64,000 bases of DNA from JAFGPS01 sp964628465 (lineage in GTDB: Bacteria > Planctomycetota > Phycisphaerae > Sedimentisphaerales > Anaerobacaceae), in contig CAZVOA010000006.1 in the NCBI GenBank assembly GCA_964628465.1, positions 1 through 64,000 on the forward strand. Reading direction: 5' to 3'. This document shows, piece after piece, positions 17,233-26,686 of the stretch. A program made the translations under genes and the position numbers. The number at the start of each line of letters is the position of its first letter. Position 1 is the stretch's first letter. A model generated the notes under the pieces. It ran no database searches. It was not told where the DNA came from and worked only from the letters and a program-made list of their open reading frames with translations.

Positions 17233-18183
17233 ATGTCGGAACAAGGTATATTGCAAAACAAGGGATTATTCGAAGCTGTTGTTACAGCCAATAAGAAAAT
17301 CGGTCATTCTTTTTATAAACTCAAACTTCTTTTCTCCGGCAGGGGCGCTAATGCTTTTGCCAATTGCATACCCGGCCAATTCGCGGAATTGGATGTATCT
17401 GAAATTCCTCTGCCGCCGGAGGAAAATATTCCAGCGGATTTGCTTGATGTTTCGCAGCGCAAGGTACTATTGCGAAGACCATTCAGTTTTACAGATGTCA
17501 CTGTACATGGTGACAAAACCGCTGTCGATATAATGTATTGTGTCCTTGGTCCCGCGACTGTTCGGTTAACAACTGTGAAATCAGGCGCAACTCTCAGTGT
17601 CCTTGGGCCTTTAGGAAAAGGTTTTACTGTCCCTGAAGGTAAAAAACACGCAATTTTAATCGCGGGCGGGATGGGTACTCCGCCATTGCAGCATCTGGGT
17701 AAATTACTCGTGACAAAATATCCTGACATTGAAGTAACCGCGTTTGCGGGAGCGAAATCAAGATATGATTTACCAATGGACGGCAAATTGGATGAAATTT
17801 CGATACAGCTCGGTTTTCCTATTCCTGATTTTGCGAGGAATGGTATAGAATCGATAGTTGCAACCGATGACGGTTCGCTCGGATATAAAGGTTTTGTCAC
17901 TGACTGTTTCGTCAAGTGGCTTAAGGAAAATAATCCGCCTTCAAAAGAAACGATTATTTATTCCTGCGGCCCAGAAAAAATGCTTGCAAAAACAGCCAAG
18001 ATTGCTCAGGAACGAAATATTGACTGCCAGGTAAGCATGGAACGGAGAATGGCGTGCGGTATCAATCTTTGTCAGGGTTGTGCAGTCGAATGTAAAATGC
18101 CCGATTCCAATGAAACCATATATAAAATGTGCTGCCAGGATGGACCGGTATTCGACAGCAGGGAAGTAGTATTCGCGGATTGA
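17233..18183 (+). CDS. pyrK: Dihydroorotate dehydrogenase electron-transfer subunit (PyrK)
   Basis: A 316-residue FAD and [2Fe-2S] protein. The N-terminal two-thirds is a ferredoxin-reductase fold (RRPFSFTDV for FAD, AGGMGTPPL for nucleotide binding). The C-terminal cluster motif MACGINLCQGCAVEC, with a further Cys in MCCQDGPVF, binds the iron-sulfur centre. PyrK passes electrons from dihydroorotate oxidation by PyrD to NAD in pyrimidine synthesis. No pyrD is adjacent; the upstream neighbour is a GHMP kinase 18 nt away, and the next gene is on the other strand. Related electron-transfer subunits of other oxidoreductases look similar, so the partner is not fixed. Confidence 0.85.
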   Translation: MSEQGILQNKGLFEAVVTANKKIGHSFYKLKLLFSGRGANAFANCIPGQFAELDVSEIPLPPEENIPADLLDVSQRKVLLRRPFSFTDVTVHGDKTAVDIMYCVLGPATVRLTTVKSGATLSVLGPLGKGFTVPEGKKHAILIAGGMGTPPLQHLGKLLVTKYPDIEVTAFAGAKSRYDLPMDGKLDEISIQLGFPIPDFARNGIESIVATDDGSLGYKGFVTDCFVKWLKENNPPSKETIIYSCGPEKMLAKTAKIAQERNIDCQVSMERRMACGINLCQGCAVECKMPDSNETIYKMCCQDGPVFDSREVVFAD

Positions 18184-18231
18184 GTATGCGCAAGACTCTA
18201 CTTGTGTACATACATGGACTGGAAGTCTATG

Positions 18232-21200
18232 TTATGCGACTGCGGCGGTATCTTCTTCATATTCGCTGAATTTCACGCTGATCTTTTTGCTTACGCCGCG
18301 TATCTGCATGGTGACCCCAAACAACGCGCCGGCAACGCTCATCGTGCGTTTTGAGTGGGTGATTACCACGAAATTAGATTCTTTCTGGAATTCCTTCAAA
18401 ATCATATTGAAACGCTCGTTGTTGGCTTCGTCCAGGGCGGCGTCAACTTCGTCGAGGAAGCAGAACGGTGACGGCTTGCTCTTGAACACGGCGAACATAA
18501 GCGACAGAGCGGTCATGGATTTTTCACCGCCGCTGAGCAGCGATATACTTCTTGTTTCTTTTCCCGGCGGTTTGGCGATAATTTCAACTCCGGCTTCGAG
18601 AATGTCTTCTGAATCTTCGAGCATAATATCAGCTTTTCCGCCGCCGAAGAGTTTGCGGAATATTTCCTGGAAATTAGTTCTGATTTCGTTGAAAGTTTCC
18701 TGGAATTTGTCCCTGCTTTTTATGTTAAGACGATTTATTAACTGCTGCAATTGTCCCTTGCTGCTGTTCAAATCCTGAACCTGGCCGCTCAAAAATTCCT
18801 GTCTCGTTTCAAGGCTTTCCTGCTCCTGTATAGCATCGACATTCACGTTTCCCAATCGTTCTATTTTACTTCTAAGGTCGTTTATTTCTTCTTTTATCTG
18901 TTCCCAATCGACTTCAGTGTGAGAGTAATTCTGATATGATTCTACGAGGTCAATCTGTAATTGATCTCTTACTCTCTCGACCAAATCCTGCTTCTTGACC
19001 TGCAACTGACCTATTTCTATTTTTAATTCGTTTATCTGGTGTTCGATTCGTTCTTTCTCGGAACGTTTTGTGCGAAGAATTTCTTCCGCCAGTTCTTTTT
19101 GTTCAACAAGCTTTTCTATCTCGTTTTGTAATGCGCGTGTACTTTGCTGGCATTTTTCCTTCTCAATGAATAATCCTGATACTGAGGATTCGCAATTGAG
19201 AATGTCACTTTGTGTTGAATTGAACTGCTGGACACAATTTTCAATTTCTTCTCTTGCGGCCTGGACAGCGTTATTATTTTCCTGTATTTGCTTCTGCATA
19301 CTACCAATAATCTGCTGTGAAGATCTTCTCTGCTCGATAATCTGCCCAAGCGAAATTTTCAATTCAGTAAGTTTGCTCTCGTACATCTGACGACGCTCTT
19401 TCTGCCCGGCATACGATTCTTCAAGAAGTTTTATCTGCTTTGTTCTCTGTTGATTGACTTCTTCAAGCTCTTGTAATTTCTGCTTGGAATCGTACTCTTT
19501 CTGTACGGATTGAGCAATCTGCTCGGCTAACATATCGATTTCGTTTGCGAGCAAAGGAACTTCCTGCCTGAGTCTTTTAATATTCTGCTCAGTCATTTCA
19601 AGTTTTGAGCCTACCTGCATTTTTTCGGTATTGGCTTCATAAATCGCAGTTCGCAAATCCTTGCATAATTTTTCAAGATGTTCGCTTGCCTGCTGGTTTC
19701 TCTCGATCTGGTTTTCTATATCAGCAATTTCAGAGCTGATTTTATTAATAGATTCATGAAGTTGACGAAGCCTGCTTTTTCGTGAAATAAGACCCGTGGC
19801 TTTTCCCAATGGACCAAGCTTTATAATTCCATCCGCTCCGAGAAATTCACCTTTAAGAGTGACAAAATTACAATCTCCTTCGACTTTGCCTAATATCGCT
19901 ATCGCGTCTGATATTGAATCAACTATCAAAGTTTTTCCCAGCAGTTTCCAGACAAGCGGGGCGTATTTGTTATCGAATTTGACAAACTCGACAAGTCTGC
20001 CTTTTACAGAAGGAAATTCCGACCAGTTGTTTTTATCCATAAACGGCCCGATTTGGTCGAGGCATATAAAATCAACTCGTCCGTCTATTTTTTCAATTTC
20101 GTTTTTGTCACCAAGCATCCTGCCTGTGCTGTTAGTTACAAGCGCATCAGTCAAACCTTCGAGAGAGGCTTCGACCGCGTTGGCATATTCAACATCAGTA
20201 GTAATCATCTCGGCGACTATTCCTTCGACGTAATCGAATTTGCCGCTGTCTGATGATTTGATCTGTAATATATTTTTCACACCCGCCTTGAGCCCCTCGC
20301 AGCGTCTTTCCATATCTGTCAGGATTGACAACTCGCTGCTTATAGCACTGCGTGCTTCTTTGTTTTGGGAAAGTTTTTTGTTATCTTCTGAAATTAATTT
20401 GTTCAGTTCTTCGACTTTAGTTCGTTTTGAATCGAGACTGTTCTTAAGGTCTTCGAGAACTTTTTCAATGTCGCCCGAACGAGCATCATGCTGAGCTTTT
20501 TCAGTTAAAAGTTCTTCGAGTTCTTCGCGTGCGGTCTGCGCTCTTCCTGCCAGGCGTTCTTTTTGATTCGATAAATTATCGCGATAGACTGATATACTCT
20601 GCACTTCGTTGTGGAGTTGCGCCGTTCTTCTAACAATATCAATTATGCCGGACTTTTCATCTTCAAGATTCGCTTCGAGTGATGCGCACTCTGTATTTAC
20701 CTCTTTAATAGTTTCCTGGAGTTCAGCAATTGCGATATTTTTCTCTTCAATATTTTTTTCACAGTTTATAAGCTCATTTTGATATTGCTTAGTATTCTGC
20801 TCGAAGAGATTCATCTGCTCCTGGAGTTTTTCGACTTTTTCCTGGGCAGAGTTTTTCCTTTGCTGAAGTTCAGTTACTCTCGAGCGAAGGAATTCGATTC
20901 TCTGAACAAGCTGCTCAATTTTGCTTTGTACAGAAACAAGATTATTGCTCGCCTGGTTCAATTTATGTTCTGTATCAATAATATTTTCACCAAGAGAACT
21001 TATCAGGCTGTCATTTTGCGCCACTTCAGAAGAAAGGAAGCCGTACTGCTCGCTTATTCGGCCATTTAATTCTTCCTTTTCCTTATACGAAGTTAAAATC
21101 TTATCGTATTCGACGAGTGAATAGTTTACCTGAAGCTCTTTAAGTCTCTGTGAATATTGCAGATAATTTCTTGCTTTGCCGGCCTGAAGTTTTACGCTTC

Positions 21201-21819
21201 TGAGTCTTTTCTCAACTTCACCCAAAATATCAGCGAGTCTGAGTAAATTCTGCTCTGTTCGCTCAAGTTTCCGTAAAGCTTCTTTTTTATGGGCTTTGTA
21301 TTTGCTTATACCTGCGGCTTCCTCGAATATGGACCTACGGTCGGTTTTCGAGGCGCTAACCAAATAATCTATCTGTCCCTGTTCGAGAATTGAATATGCT
21401 TTCGTTCCAACACCTGTATCCATAAATAGTTCACGGATATCTTTGAGTCGGCATATTTTATTATTTATGCGATATTCGCTATCACCGTTTTTATAAATTT
21501 TCCTCGTTACTTCAATCTGATTACTGTCGATTTGTAACTGGCCCGCACCAACACCTTCAGGATTGGACATAACAAGAGTAACTTCAGCGGCTCCGAGAGG
21601 TTTCCTGCTTGTACTGCCGCCGAAAATGACATCAGCCATCTGGCCGCTGCGAAGGCTTTTTACAGACTGTTCACCAAGCACCCATTTAACCGCGTCAACG
21701 ACATTGCTTTTACCGCAGCCGTTTGGCCCGACAATAGCCGTTATCGGTGTATCAAAATTAAATTCAGTTCTATCTGCAAAACTTTTAAATCCGTTTAGAA
21801 CAATTTTTTCAAGTCTCAT
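18232..21819 (-). CDS. smc: Chromosome segregation ATPase SMC
   Basis: A 1195-residue protein with the full SMC layout. The N-terminal head has Walker A GPNGCGKSNVVDAVKW. Two long coiled-coil arms flank a hinge (about 500-680), and the C-terminal head has signature LLSGGEKSMTALSL and Walker B PFCFLDEVDAALDEANN. SMC dimers with ScpA and ScpB organise and help separate chromosomes. The ATG at 21819 has AGGATT upstream; an in-frame TTG six codons earlier is less likely. ScpA/ScpB are not in the window. It converges with pyrK across 48 bp. Confidence 0.97.
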   Translation of the reverse strand: MRLEKIVLNGFKSFADRTEFNFDTPITAIVGPNGCGKSNVVDAVKWVLGEQSVKSLRSGQMADVIFGGSTSRKPLGAAEVTLVMSNPEGVGAGQLQIDSNQIEVTRKIYKNGDSEYRINNKICRLKDIRELFMDTGVGTKAYSILEQGQIDYLVSASKTDRRSIFEEAAGISKYKAHKKEALRKLERTEQNLLRLADILGEVEKRLRSVKLQAGKARNYLQYSQRLKELQVNYSLVEYDKILTSYKEKEELNGRISEQYGFLSSEVAQNDSLISSLGENIIDTEHKLNQASNNLVSVQSKIEQLVQRIEFLRSRVTELQQRKNSAQEKVEKLQEQMNLFEQNTKQYQNELINCEKNIEEKNIAIAELQETIKEVNTECASLEANLEDEKSGIIDIVRRTAQLHNEVQSISVYRDNLSNQKERLAGRAQTAREELEELLTEKAQHDARSGDIEKVLEDLKNSLDSKRTKVEELNKLISEDNKKLSQNKEARSAISSELSILTDMERRCEGLKAGVKNILQIKSSDSGKFDYVEGIVAEMITTDVEYANAVEASLEGLTDALVTNSTGRMLGDKNEIEKIDGRVDFICLDQIGPFMDKNNWSEFPSVKGRLVEFVKFDNKYAPLVWKLLGKTLIVDSISDAIAILGKVEGDCNFVTLKGEFLGADGIIKLGPLGKATGLISRKSRLRQLHESINKISSEIADIENQIERNQQASEHLEKLCKDLRTAIYEANTEKMQVGSKLEMTEQNIKRLRQEVPLLANEIDMLAEQIAQSVQKEYDSKQKLQELEEVNQQRTKQIKLLEESYAGQKERRQMYESKLTELKISLGQIIEQRRSSQQIIGSMQKQIQENNNAVQAAREEIENCVQQFNSTQSDILNCESSVSGLFIEKEKCQQSTRALQNEIEKLVEQKELAEEILRTKRSEKERIEHQINELKIEIGQLQVKKQDLVERVRDQLQIDLVESYQNYSHTEVDWEQIKEEINDLRSKIERLGNVNVDAIQEQESLETRQEFLSGQVQDLNSSKGQLQQLINRLNIKSRDKFQETFNEIRTNFQEIFRKLFGGGKADIMLEDSEDILEAGVEIIAKPPGKETRSISLLSGGEKSMTALSLMFAVFKSKPSPFCFLDEVDAALDEANNERFNMILKEFQKESNFVVITHSKRTMSVAGALFGVTMQIRGVSKKISVKFSEYEEDTAAVA

Positions 21820-21914
21820 TATTAATCCTGTAGTCAACGTCCGGTAACTATACCTTTATTCATGGTTATACACGTTTTTAGAAATACGTAATATAGTTAT
21901 CGGTCGAAAGTTTG

Positions 21915-23516
21915 TTATTTCTTGACATTTAAGTCAATATTCGGCATGGGTCCGGCATGGAATTGCGCATTAACAGCCCCTTTATCGCACATCTGCTTCA
22001 AAAGAGCTGTTAAATCACTATATGAAACACCCAAACCTCCACGATTCATCTGACCTCTTTCCGGAAGCGCATCACAAAGTGCCTGAATGATATCACCAAC
22101 CTCATAACTGCACTTTATTTGTCCGGTTAAATCCGGCCTGTTTGGGAATTTTCGAGTTACTATCACATAATCCTGATTCTCTGGAGCTTCTATCGCGATT
22201 TCCCCATTGGCGGATGTAACCAGAAATCCCTTATTAAAATTTATTGTCGAACCAAACAAAACAACTTTGGGTTGGCCGCTTCTTGTAACATAAATATCCT
22301 TACCAACAGTCTGCTCAATTCGCTCGATATAGAAAACTGACGCTATTGATTTTGCAGTTATAGCTTTATCATTTAATTTATGTAACTGTTCAAAAGCGGC
22401 CAGTCTAATATCAAAATTTTTATCTTTCATAAACTCAAGAGCCAGAGAAGAAGCATCCGAAGCTCTTCCTGATTCAGTTATGGCTTTTAGAGCTTCAACT
22501 CTATATGGAGAAAGCTTGTTCAGTGCGGTTTCAATCAGAACACTCATTCCTTCATCACTTCTTAAATTTAACATACATCTTGCCGCTCGAAACCTGACAA
22601 GCTCATCAGGAGCTCCTAATAATATAGAAAGCTGAGGGATGCATTGATTACCCATAGCTTCAAGAGCATACTCTCCTTCATCGCTTTGGGGATGTTCAAT
22701 TATTTGCTGAATATGTTTTTCGATTCTTTTGGTTTCATTTTCCGGAACGTCATAAACATACATTGCCTTTAATAGCTCAATAAATTTTCCCCTTTGCGCT
22801 TGATATTTAGAAGGTACGGACAATAAAATCATTCCCTCTTTTACTGCTTGTGCTGTATTCCTGCCGAAACGAAAATTCAGTCGATTCCGAATATTATTGG
22901 TAAGTTCGAAATTGGGTTTGTTTAGAACGATACCTATAGCGTATTTGGTTATTATTTTACCGCTTCCTAATATATAGCCGGTTCTTTTATCGATTGGTGA
23001 ATCTGATATTTTGTCGATAAAAACAGGTCCTATTACATCAGCTAAAGTCTGCGTATTTATACCGAAAGTTTTAATCTTTTTCAATTCGCTGCGATATAAC
23101 CAGCCGTTTTCGAGAGATACAGTCTGAGTTCCTGGATACGCGGTTACTTTTACATCAAAATAAGATTTGCCGGAATCTTCGACAGGTATGTTTCCATCAA
23201 TTACAACCACTGCGGTATCTAAACTGTCTATAAGATTATTTATGCTTAATTTGTTTTCTCTGGTTACTTCGGTTAATGCGTATTGCTCGAGGTATGTTCT
23301 GATCACAGGCGGACATTCAGAAGAACCTTTACCATTGAGTCCGCCTACTAATCCTACACCTTCGACTGGAATTGATTTGGGTGAATCAATCGTGGCTATG
23401 GAGCCTATTGTACTATCGGGGTTCAACTTTTGTGCAGGCTTGTCTCCGGTTGTTTTGCAGCCTGTAAAGGTACACAAAAAGCACAGGAATATTAGCGTAA
23501 AAAGTATTTTTCTCAT
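21915..23516 (-). CDS. FlgI-like lipoprotein with central HEAT repeats
   Basis: A 533-residue lipoprotein (signal with lipobox FTGC, Cys at about 19). The first 250 residues resemble FlgI, the flagellar P-ring protein: EGVGLVGGLNGKG, then a DVKVTAYPGTQTVSLENGWL segment. A block of HEAT-like repeats follows (about 255-400; repeats such as LVRFRAARCMLNLRSDEGM), and the C-terminal 120 residues again resemble the late FlgI region. FlgI lacks lipidation and HEAT repeats, and no flagellar gene is near. It probably makes an outer-envelope ring or scaffold; the function is not known. Start ATG 23516 has AAGG in front. Confidence 0.75.
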   Translation of the reverse strand: MRKILFTLIFLCFLCTFTGCKTTGDKPAQKLNPDSTIGSIATIDSPKSIPVEGVGLVGGLNGKGSSECPPVIRTYLEQYALTEVTRENKLSINNLIDSLDTAVVVIDGNIPVEDSGKSYFDVKVTAYPGTQTVSLENGWLYRSELKKIKTFGINTQTLADVIGPVFIDKISDSPIDKRTGYILGSGKIITKYAIGIVLNKPNFELTNNIRNRLNFRFGRNTAQAVKEGMILLSVPSKYQAQRGKFIELLKAMYVYDVPENETKRIEKHIQQIIEHPQSDEGEYALEAMGNQCIPQLSILLGAPDELVRFRAARCMLNLRSDEGMSVLIETALNKLSPYRVEALKAITESGRASDASSLALEFMKDKNFDIRLAAFEQLHKLNDKAITAKSIASVFYIERIEQTVGKDIYVTRSGQPKVVLFGSTINFNKGFLVTSANGEIAIEAPENQDYVIVTRKFPNRPDLTGQIKCSYEVGDIIQALCDALPERGQMNRGGLGVSYSDLTALLKQMCDKGAVNAQFHAGPMPNIDLNVKK

Positions 23517-23687
23517 GGCCTTAAGTTTAACTAATCGGTGCAATTACGTCAATAGAGAAAATCAGCTAAAAAGCTTAATCGAGCCTTTGGAACGAATATT
23601 AGCTAAGTAAACCGTTTTCTGGTTCTAAAAAGCTCATTTTTTTACGGCTAAATTAGAAAGTTCAAGTATAAACAACGCGTAAATGCT

Positions 23688-26147
23688 TTATACAAAAAGA
23701 TTTACATTTCCGGCTTCAGCATGATCGAGGTACATTGCAACGCCGCCAAACTCTACACCGTCTATTAATTCCTCTTTCTTTATGCCCATGATATCCATCG
23801 ACATTGTGCAGGCGATAAGCTTGACTCCCGAAGCTTTGGCTTTTTCTATGAGTGTTTCGAGCGACGGCACATTTTTTTGCTTCATAACACCTTTAATCAT
23901 GGCGGTTCCCATGCCTGCCATATTCATTTTTGAGAGTTTAAGCTTTGAAGAGCCTTGCGGCATCATAAATGCAAACATTTTTTCCATAAAGCTTTTATGA
24001 ACCGGAACGGAAAAGTTTTTGCGCAGGACGTTCAATCCCCAGAATGTAAAAAACATCGTAACTTCAGAATCCATTGAAGCGGCGCCATTTGCGATAATGA
24101 ATGATGCCATTACTTTGTCAAAATCGCCGCTGAAAACAATGATTGTTTTGTTTTTGCAGGTTTTATCGCTTACAACGCAGGATTTTGCCTGCTTTTTAAC
24201 GATAGTTGCCTTGAATGCCCCATTTTCACTTACTAAATCGACAAGCTCATTACCTGTACTATGACACCATGCTGGCATATCGGTTACAAATCCTGGGTCT
24301 CGTGTTGTTATTGATACCGCCTGATTAACCTCAAGCTTGCCCAATTCCTCTTTTAGCCGCAAAATTGGGCCGGGGCATTGCAGAGCGCATGCGTCAATAT
24401 GTTTTACTGGTTCAGCTTTCTTTTCTTTTTTTTTATTTACTTCCATAACCGCGCCTGCGTCATCCTTCATTTCAATTTTCTTTGTTGGTTCCAACGGTTC
24501 AAAGCCGGTTGAGATACTTGCTTTGTATGTTTTGTATCCGCCTGATAGATTGCGGCAATTAAAACCATTTTGTGTCAGAATGCGGCAGGCAATGTAACCA
24601 CGCAGGCCGACCTGGCAGAACACCAATAATTCTTTATTTTTTGGCAATTTGTTCAGGCCGCTTCGCAAATCATCCACAGGAATATTGATTGCGCCGCTTA
24701 TCGTTCCCACTTCAGCTTCCGCTGGTGTTCTTACATCAAGAAGAACCTGGTTTTCACCCGGATTAATTACATCCTCGACATGGCATAATTTTGCCTTTCC
24801 GTCGAGAACGTTTGTCGCGACAAAACCGGCATAATTAATCGGATCTTTCGCTGAGCCATACGGAGGTGCATAAGCAAGCTCAAGTTCTGTAAGGTCTCGT
24901 ACAGTCATGCCGGCACGTATCGCGGTCGCCAGCACATCTATACGTTTATCAACTCCGTCTGAACCGACCGCCTGAGCACCTAATACTTTTCCATTTTCCG
25001 GGTCATAAATCAATTTCAAACTCATCTGGCTTGCTCCGGGATAATAGGTAGCGTGATTGGCCGGATGTACATAAATTTTTTCATAAGTCTTGTTTAATCT
25101 TTTGCATGTTTTTTCACTCAGTCCCGTCATTCCGACAGCCAGGTCGAAAACTTTGCAAATGCCGGTTCCCTGAGTTTTCTTATAAGTGCTATCAAGGCCC
25201 ATTATATTATCAGCCGCGATGCGTCCCTGTCTGTTTGCGGGACCGGCCAGTGGAACCAGACTTGCGAAACCGCCAACCAAATCTTCAACTTCAACCGCGT
25301 CACCGACCGCGTAAATATCAGGATCACTTGTTTGCATATGCGCATCGACGGCAATTCCGCCGCGAGAACCGATAGTCAGACCGGCATTTTTCGCAAGTTT
25401 GTTTTCAGGCCGAACGCCAATAGCGACTATTACTGCAGAGCAGGAAACGGAATCGCCGGAACTTAAATTAACACTTAATTGGGAATCTTTTTCTTCAATG
25501 GCGGTTACGGAATTCCCAAGTCGCAAATCAACTCCGTGCATTCTTAGCTGCATAGCGACTTCAGATGCCATTTCATGGTCGATTGGTCCGAACACCTGGT
25601 TCTCAAGCTCAGCTAAAGTGACATCAATTTTGCGATGTCTCAAAGCCTCCGCCATTTCGAGGCCGATATATCCGCCGCCAACGACTAAGACACGGCCTTC
25701 AATATTTTTATTAACCGCCCGCATTATCGCGTCCATATCAGTCATGGACCTTAGTGTGAATACGTTTTTCGAGTTGATTCCGGGCAAATTCGGCCTTACA
25801 GGTTCAGCGCCGGGACTTAAGATTATTTTGTCATAAGGCTCGCGGTATTCTCGATTCTGAACAAGGTCTCGCACAATGACTTCTTTTGTTTTTCTATCTA
25901 TACCTGTTACTTCCGTTTTTACACGAACATCGATATTGAAGCGTGATTTCATAGCCTGCGGCGTCTGAACCAGAAGCCTCGAGCGGTCGGTTATTACGCC
26001 GCCGATATGATAAGGAAGCCCGCAATTAGCGAAAGAAATATATTCGCCTCGCTCGAACATAGTTATTTGTGCTGATTCGTTAAGACGTCTTGCTCTTGCC
26101 GCCGCGGAAGCACCGCCGGCCACGCCGCCGATTATTACAATTTTCAT
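23688..26147 (-). CDS. CoA-disulfide-reductase-like oxidoreductase fused to rhodanese, TusA and DsrE domains
   Basis: An 819-residue four-part fusion. Residues 1-450 are a class I pyridine nucleotide-disulfide oxidoreductase of the CoA-disulfide reductase/NADH oxidase branch: FAD motif GGVAGGASAAAR, single active-site Cys42 in SFANCGLPY, and NAD motif VVGGGYIG. About 455-550 is a rhodanese with Cys in FCQVGLRGY. About 580-660 is TusA with CPGP. About 665-819 is DsrE-like with a conserved Cys in ACTMSMD. The chain of Cys residues suggests passage of persulfide sulfur from a reduced thiol or polysulfide through rhodanese and TusA to DsrE. It is expressed with the ArsR gene 23 nt upstream. Confidence 0.93.
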   Translation of the reverse strand: MKIVIIGGVAGGASAAARARRLNESAQITMFERGEYISFANCGLPYHIGGVITDRSRLLVQTPQAMKSRFNIDVRVKTEVTGIDRKTKEVIVRDLVQNREYREPYDKIILSPGAEPVRPNLPGINSKNVFTLRSMTDMDAIMRAVNKNIEGRVLVVGGGYIGLEMAEALRHRKIDVTLAELENQVFGPIDHEMASEVAMQLRMHGVDLRLGNSVTAIEEKDSQLSVNLSSGDSVSCSAVIVAIGVRPENKLAKNAGLTIGSRGGIAVDAHMQTSDPDIYAVGDAVEVEDLVGGFASLVPLAGPANRQGRIAADNIMGLDSTYKKTQGTGICKVFDLAVGMTGLSEKTCKRLNKTYEKIYVHPANHATYYPGASQMSLKLIYDPENGKVLGAQAVGSDGVDKRIDVLATAIRAGMTVRDLTELELAYAPPYGSAKDPINYAGFVATNVLDGKAKLCHVEDVINPGENQVLLDVRTPAEAEVGTISGAINIPVDDLRSGLNKLPKNKELLVFCQVGLRGYIACRILTQNGFNCRNLSGGYKTYKASISTGFEPLEPTKKIEMKDDAGAVMEVNKKKEKKAEPVKHIDACALQCPGPILRLKEELGKLEVNQAVSITTRDPGFVTDMPAWCHSTGNELVDLVSENGAFKATIVKKQAKSCVVSDKTCKNKTIIVFSGDFDKVMASFIIANGAASMDSEVTMFFTFWGLNVLRKNFSVPVHKSFMEKMFAFMMPQGSSKLKLSKMNMAGMGTAMIKGVMKQKNVPSLETLIEKAKASGVKLIACTMSMDIMGIKKEELIDGVEFGGVAMYLDHAEAGNVNLFV

Positions 26148-26170
26148 ATAACACCTTTATTGAAAATAAA

Positions 26171-26488
26171 TTATTGCGTTAGTTTACAGTTTTTGCGAAT
26201 ACATTGGATAATTCCGACCAGTTGAGGCGAAGCGATTGTGTAATAAACGATTCTTCCTTCCCGTTTGCTATCGAGAAGCCTGTGTCCTTTTAGAAGCCGT
26301 AAGTGGTCGCAGGTTTGATTCGGATTTAGTTTGCATATTTCCGCAATCTCATGAACCGCGAATTTTCCCTGCATGAGAACCTCAACCATTCTAAGCCTGA
26401 CCGGATGTGCAAGCACCTTCAAACACTCCGAAGCCTGATCCAAAACCTCATCAGGTAATAATACCAATTGTTCTGTTTTTGTTACCAT
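26171..26488 (-). CDS. ArsR/SmtB-family regulator of the sulfur-transfer operon
   Basis: A 105-residue winged-helix repressor. The core VLAHPVRLRMVEVLMQGKF and the recognition helix region NPNQTCDHLRLL, then the wing KREGRIVYYTI, match ArsR proteins. It has five Cys (22, 52, 60, 96, 101) and no ArsR-type metal pair ELCVCDL, so the signal may be a persulfide or metal bound by some of these Cys, as in SqrR/BigR regulators. It precedes the oxidoreductase by 23 nt and overlaps an operator in its own promoter, so autoregulation is likely. Confidence 0.9.
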   Translation of the reverse strand: MVTKTEQLVLLPDEVLDQASECLKVLAHPVRLRMVEVLMQGKFAVHEIAEICKLNPNQTCDHLRLLKGHRLLDSKREGRIVYYTIASPQLVGIIQCIRKNCKLTQ

Positions 26489-26511
26489 AATATTAACTCC
26501 TGTAATATATA

Positions 26512-26548
26512 CATCAATATATCGAAATGTTACGATATGTCAATATAT
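26512..26548 (-). promoter_or_regulatory. arsR promoter with operator between -35 and -10
   Basis: On the minus strand TTGACA (plus 26538-26543) and TATATT (plus 26516-26521) are separated by 16 bp. An inverted repeat ATATCG (26519-26524) / CGATAT (26533-26538) lies in the spacer, and a direct repeat TCAATATAT occurs at 26514-26522 and 26540-26548. A repressor bound here would block polymerase. Confidence 0.7.
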
Positions 26549-26686
26549 AAAAAGAAAAATTTTGAAATTATTTTTTATTTTTCTGATTTTTTAAGTTTTT
26601 ATGTAACAAAATCTTATTTATTACGTCTTTAAAAATGCGGTTTTAGTGTTTTTTAAAATATGAAAAAAAGGTAAAAGGAGATAAAA

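Noticed and set aside
21915..23516. Genuine flagellar P-ring protein FlgI
   Set aside because: HEAT repeats interrupt it, it has a lipobox, and no flagellar genes are in the window.
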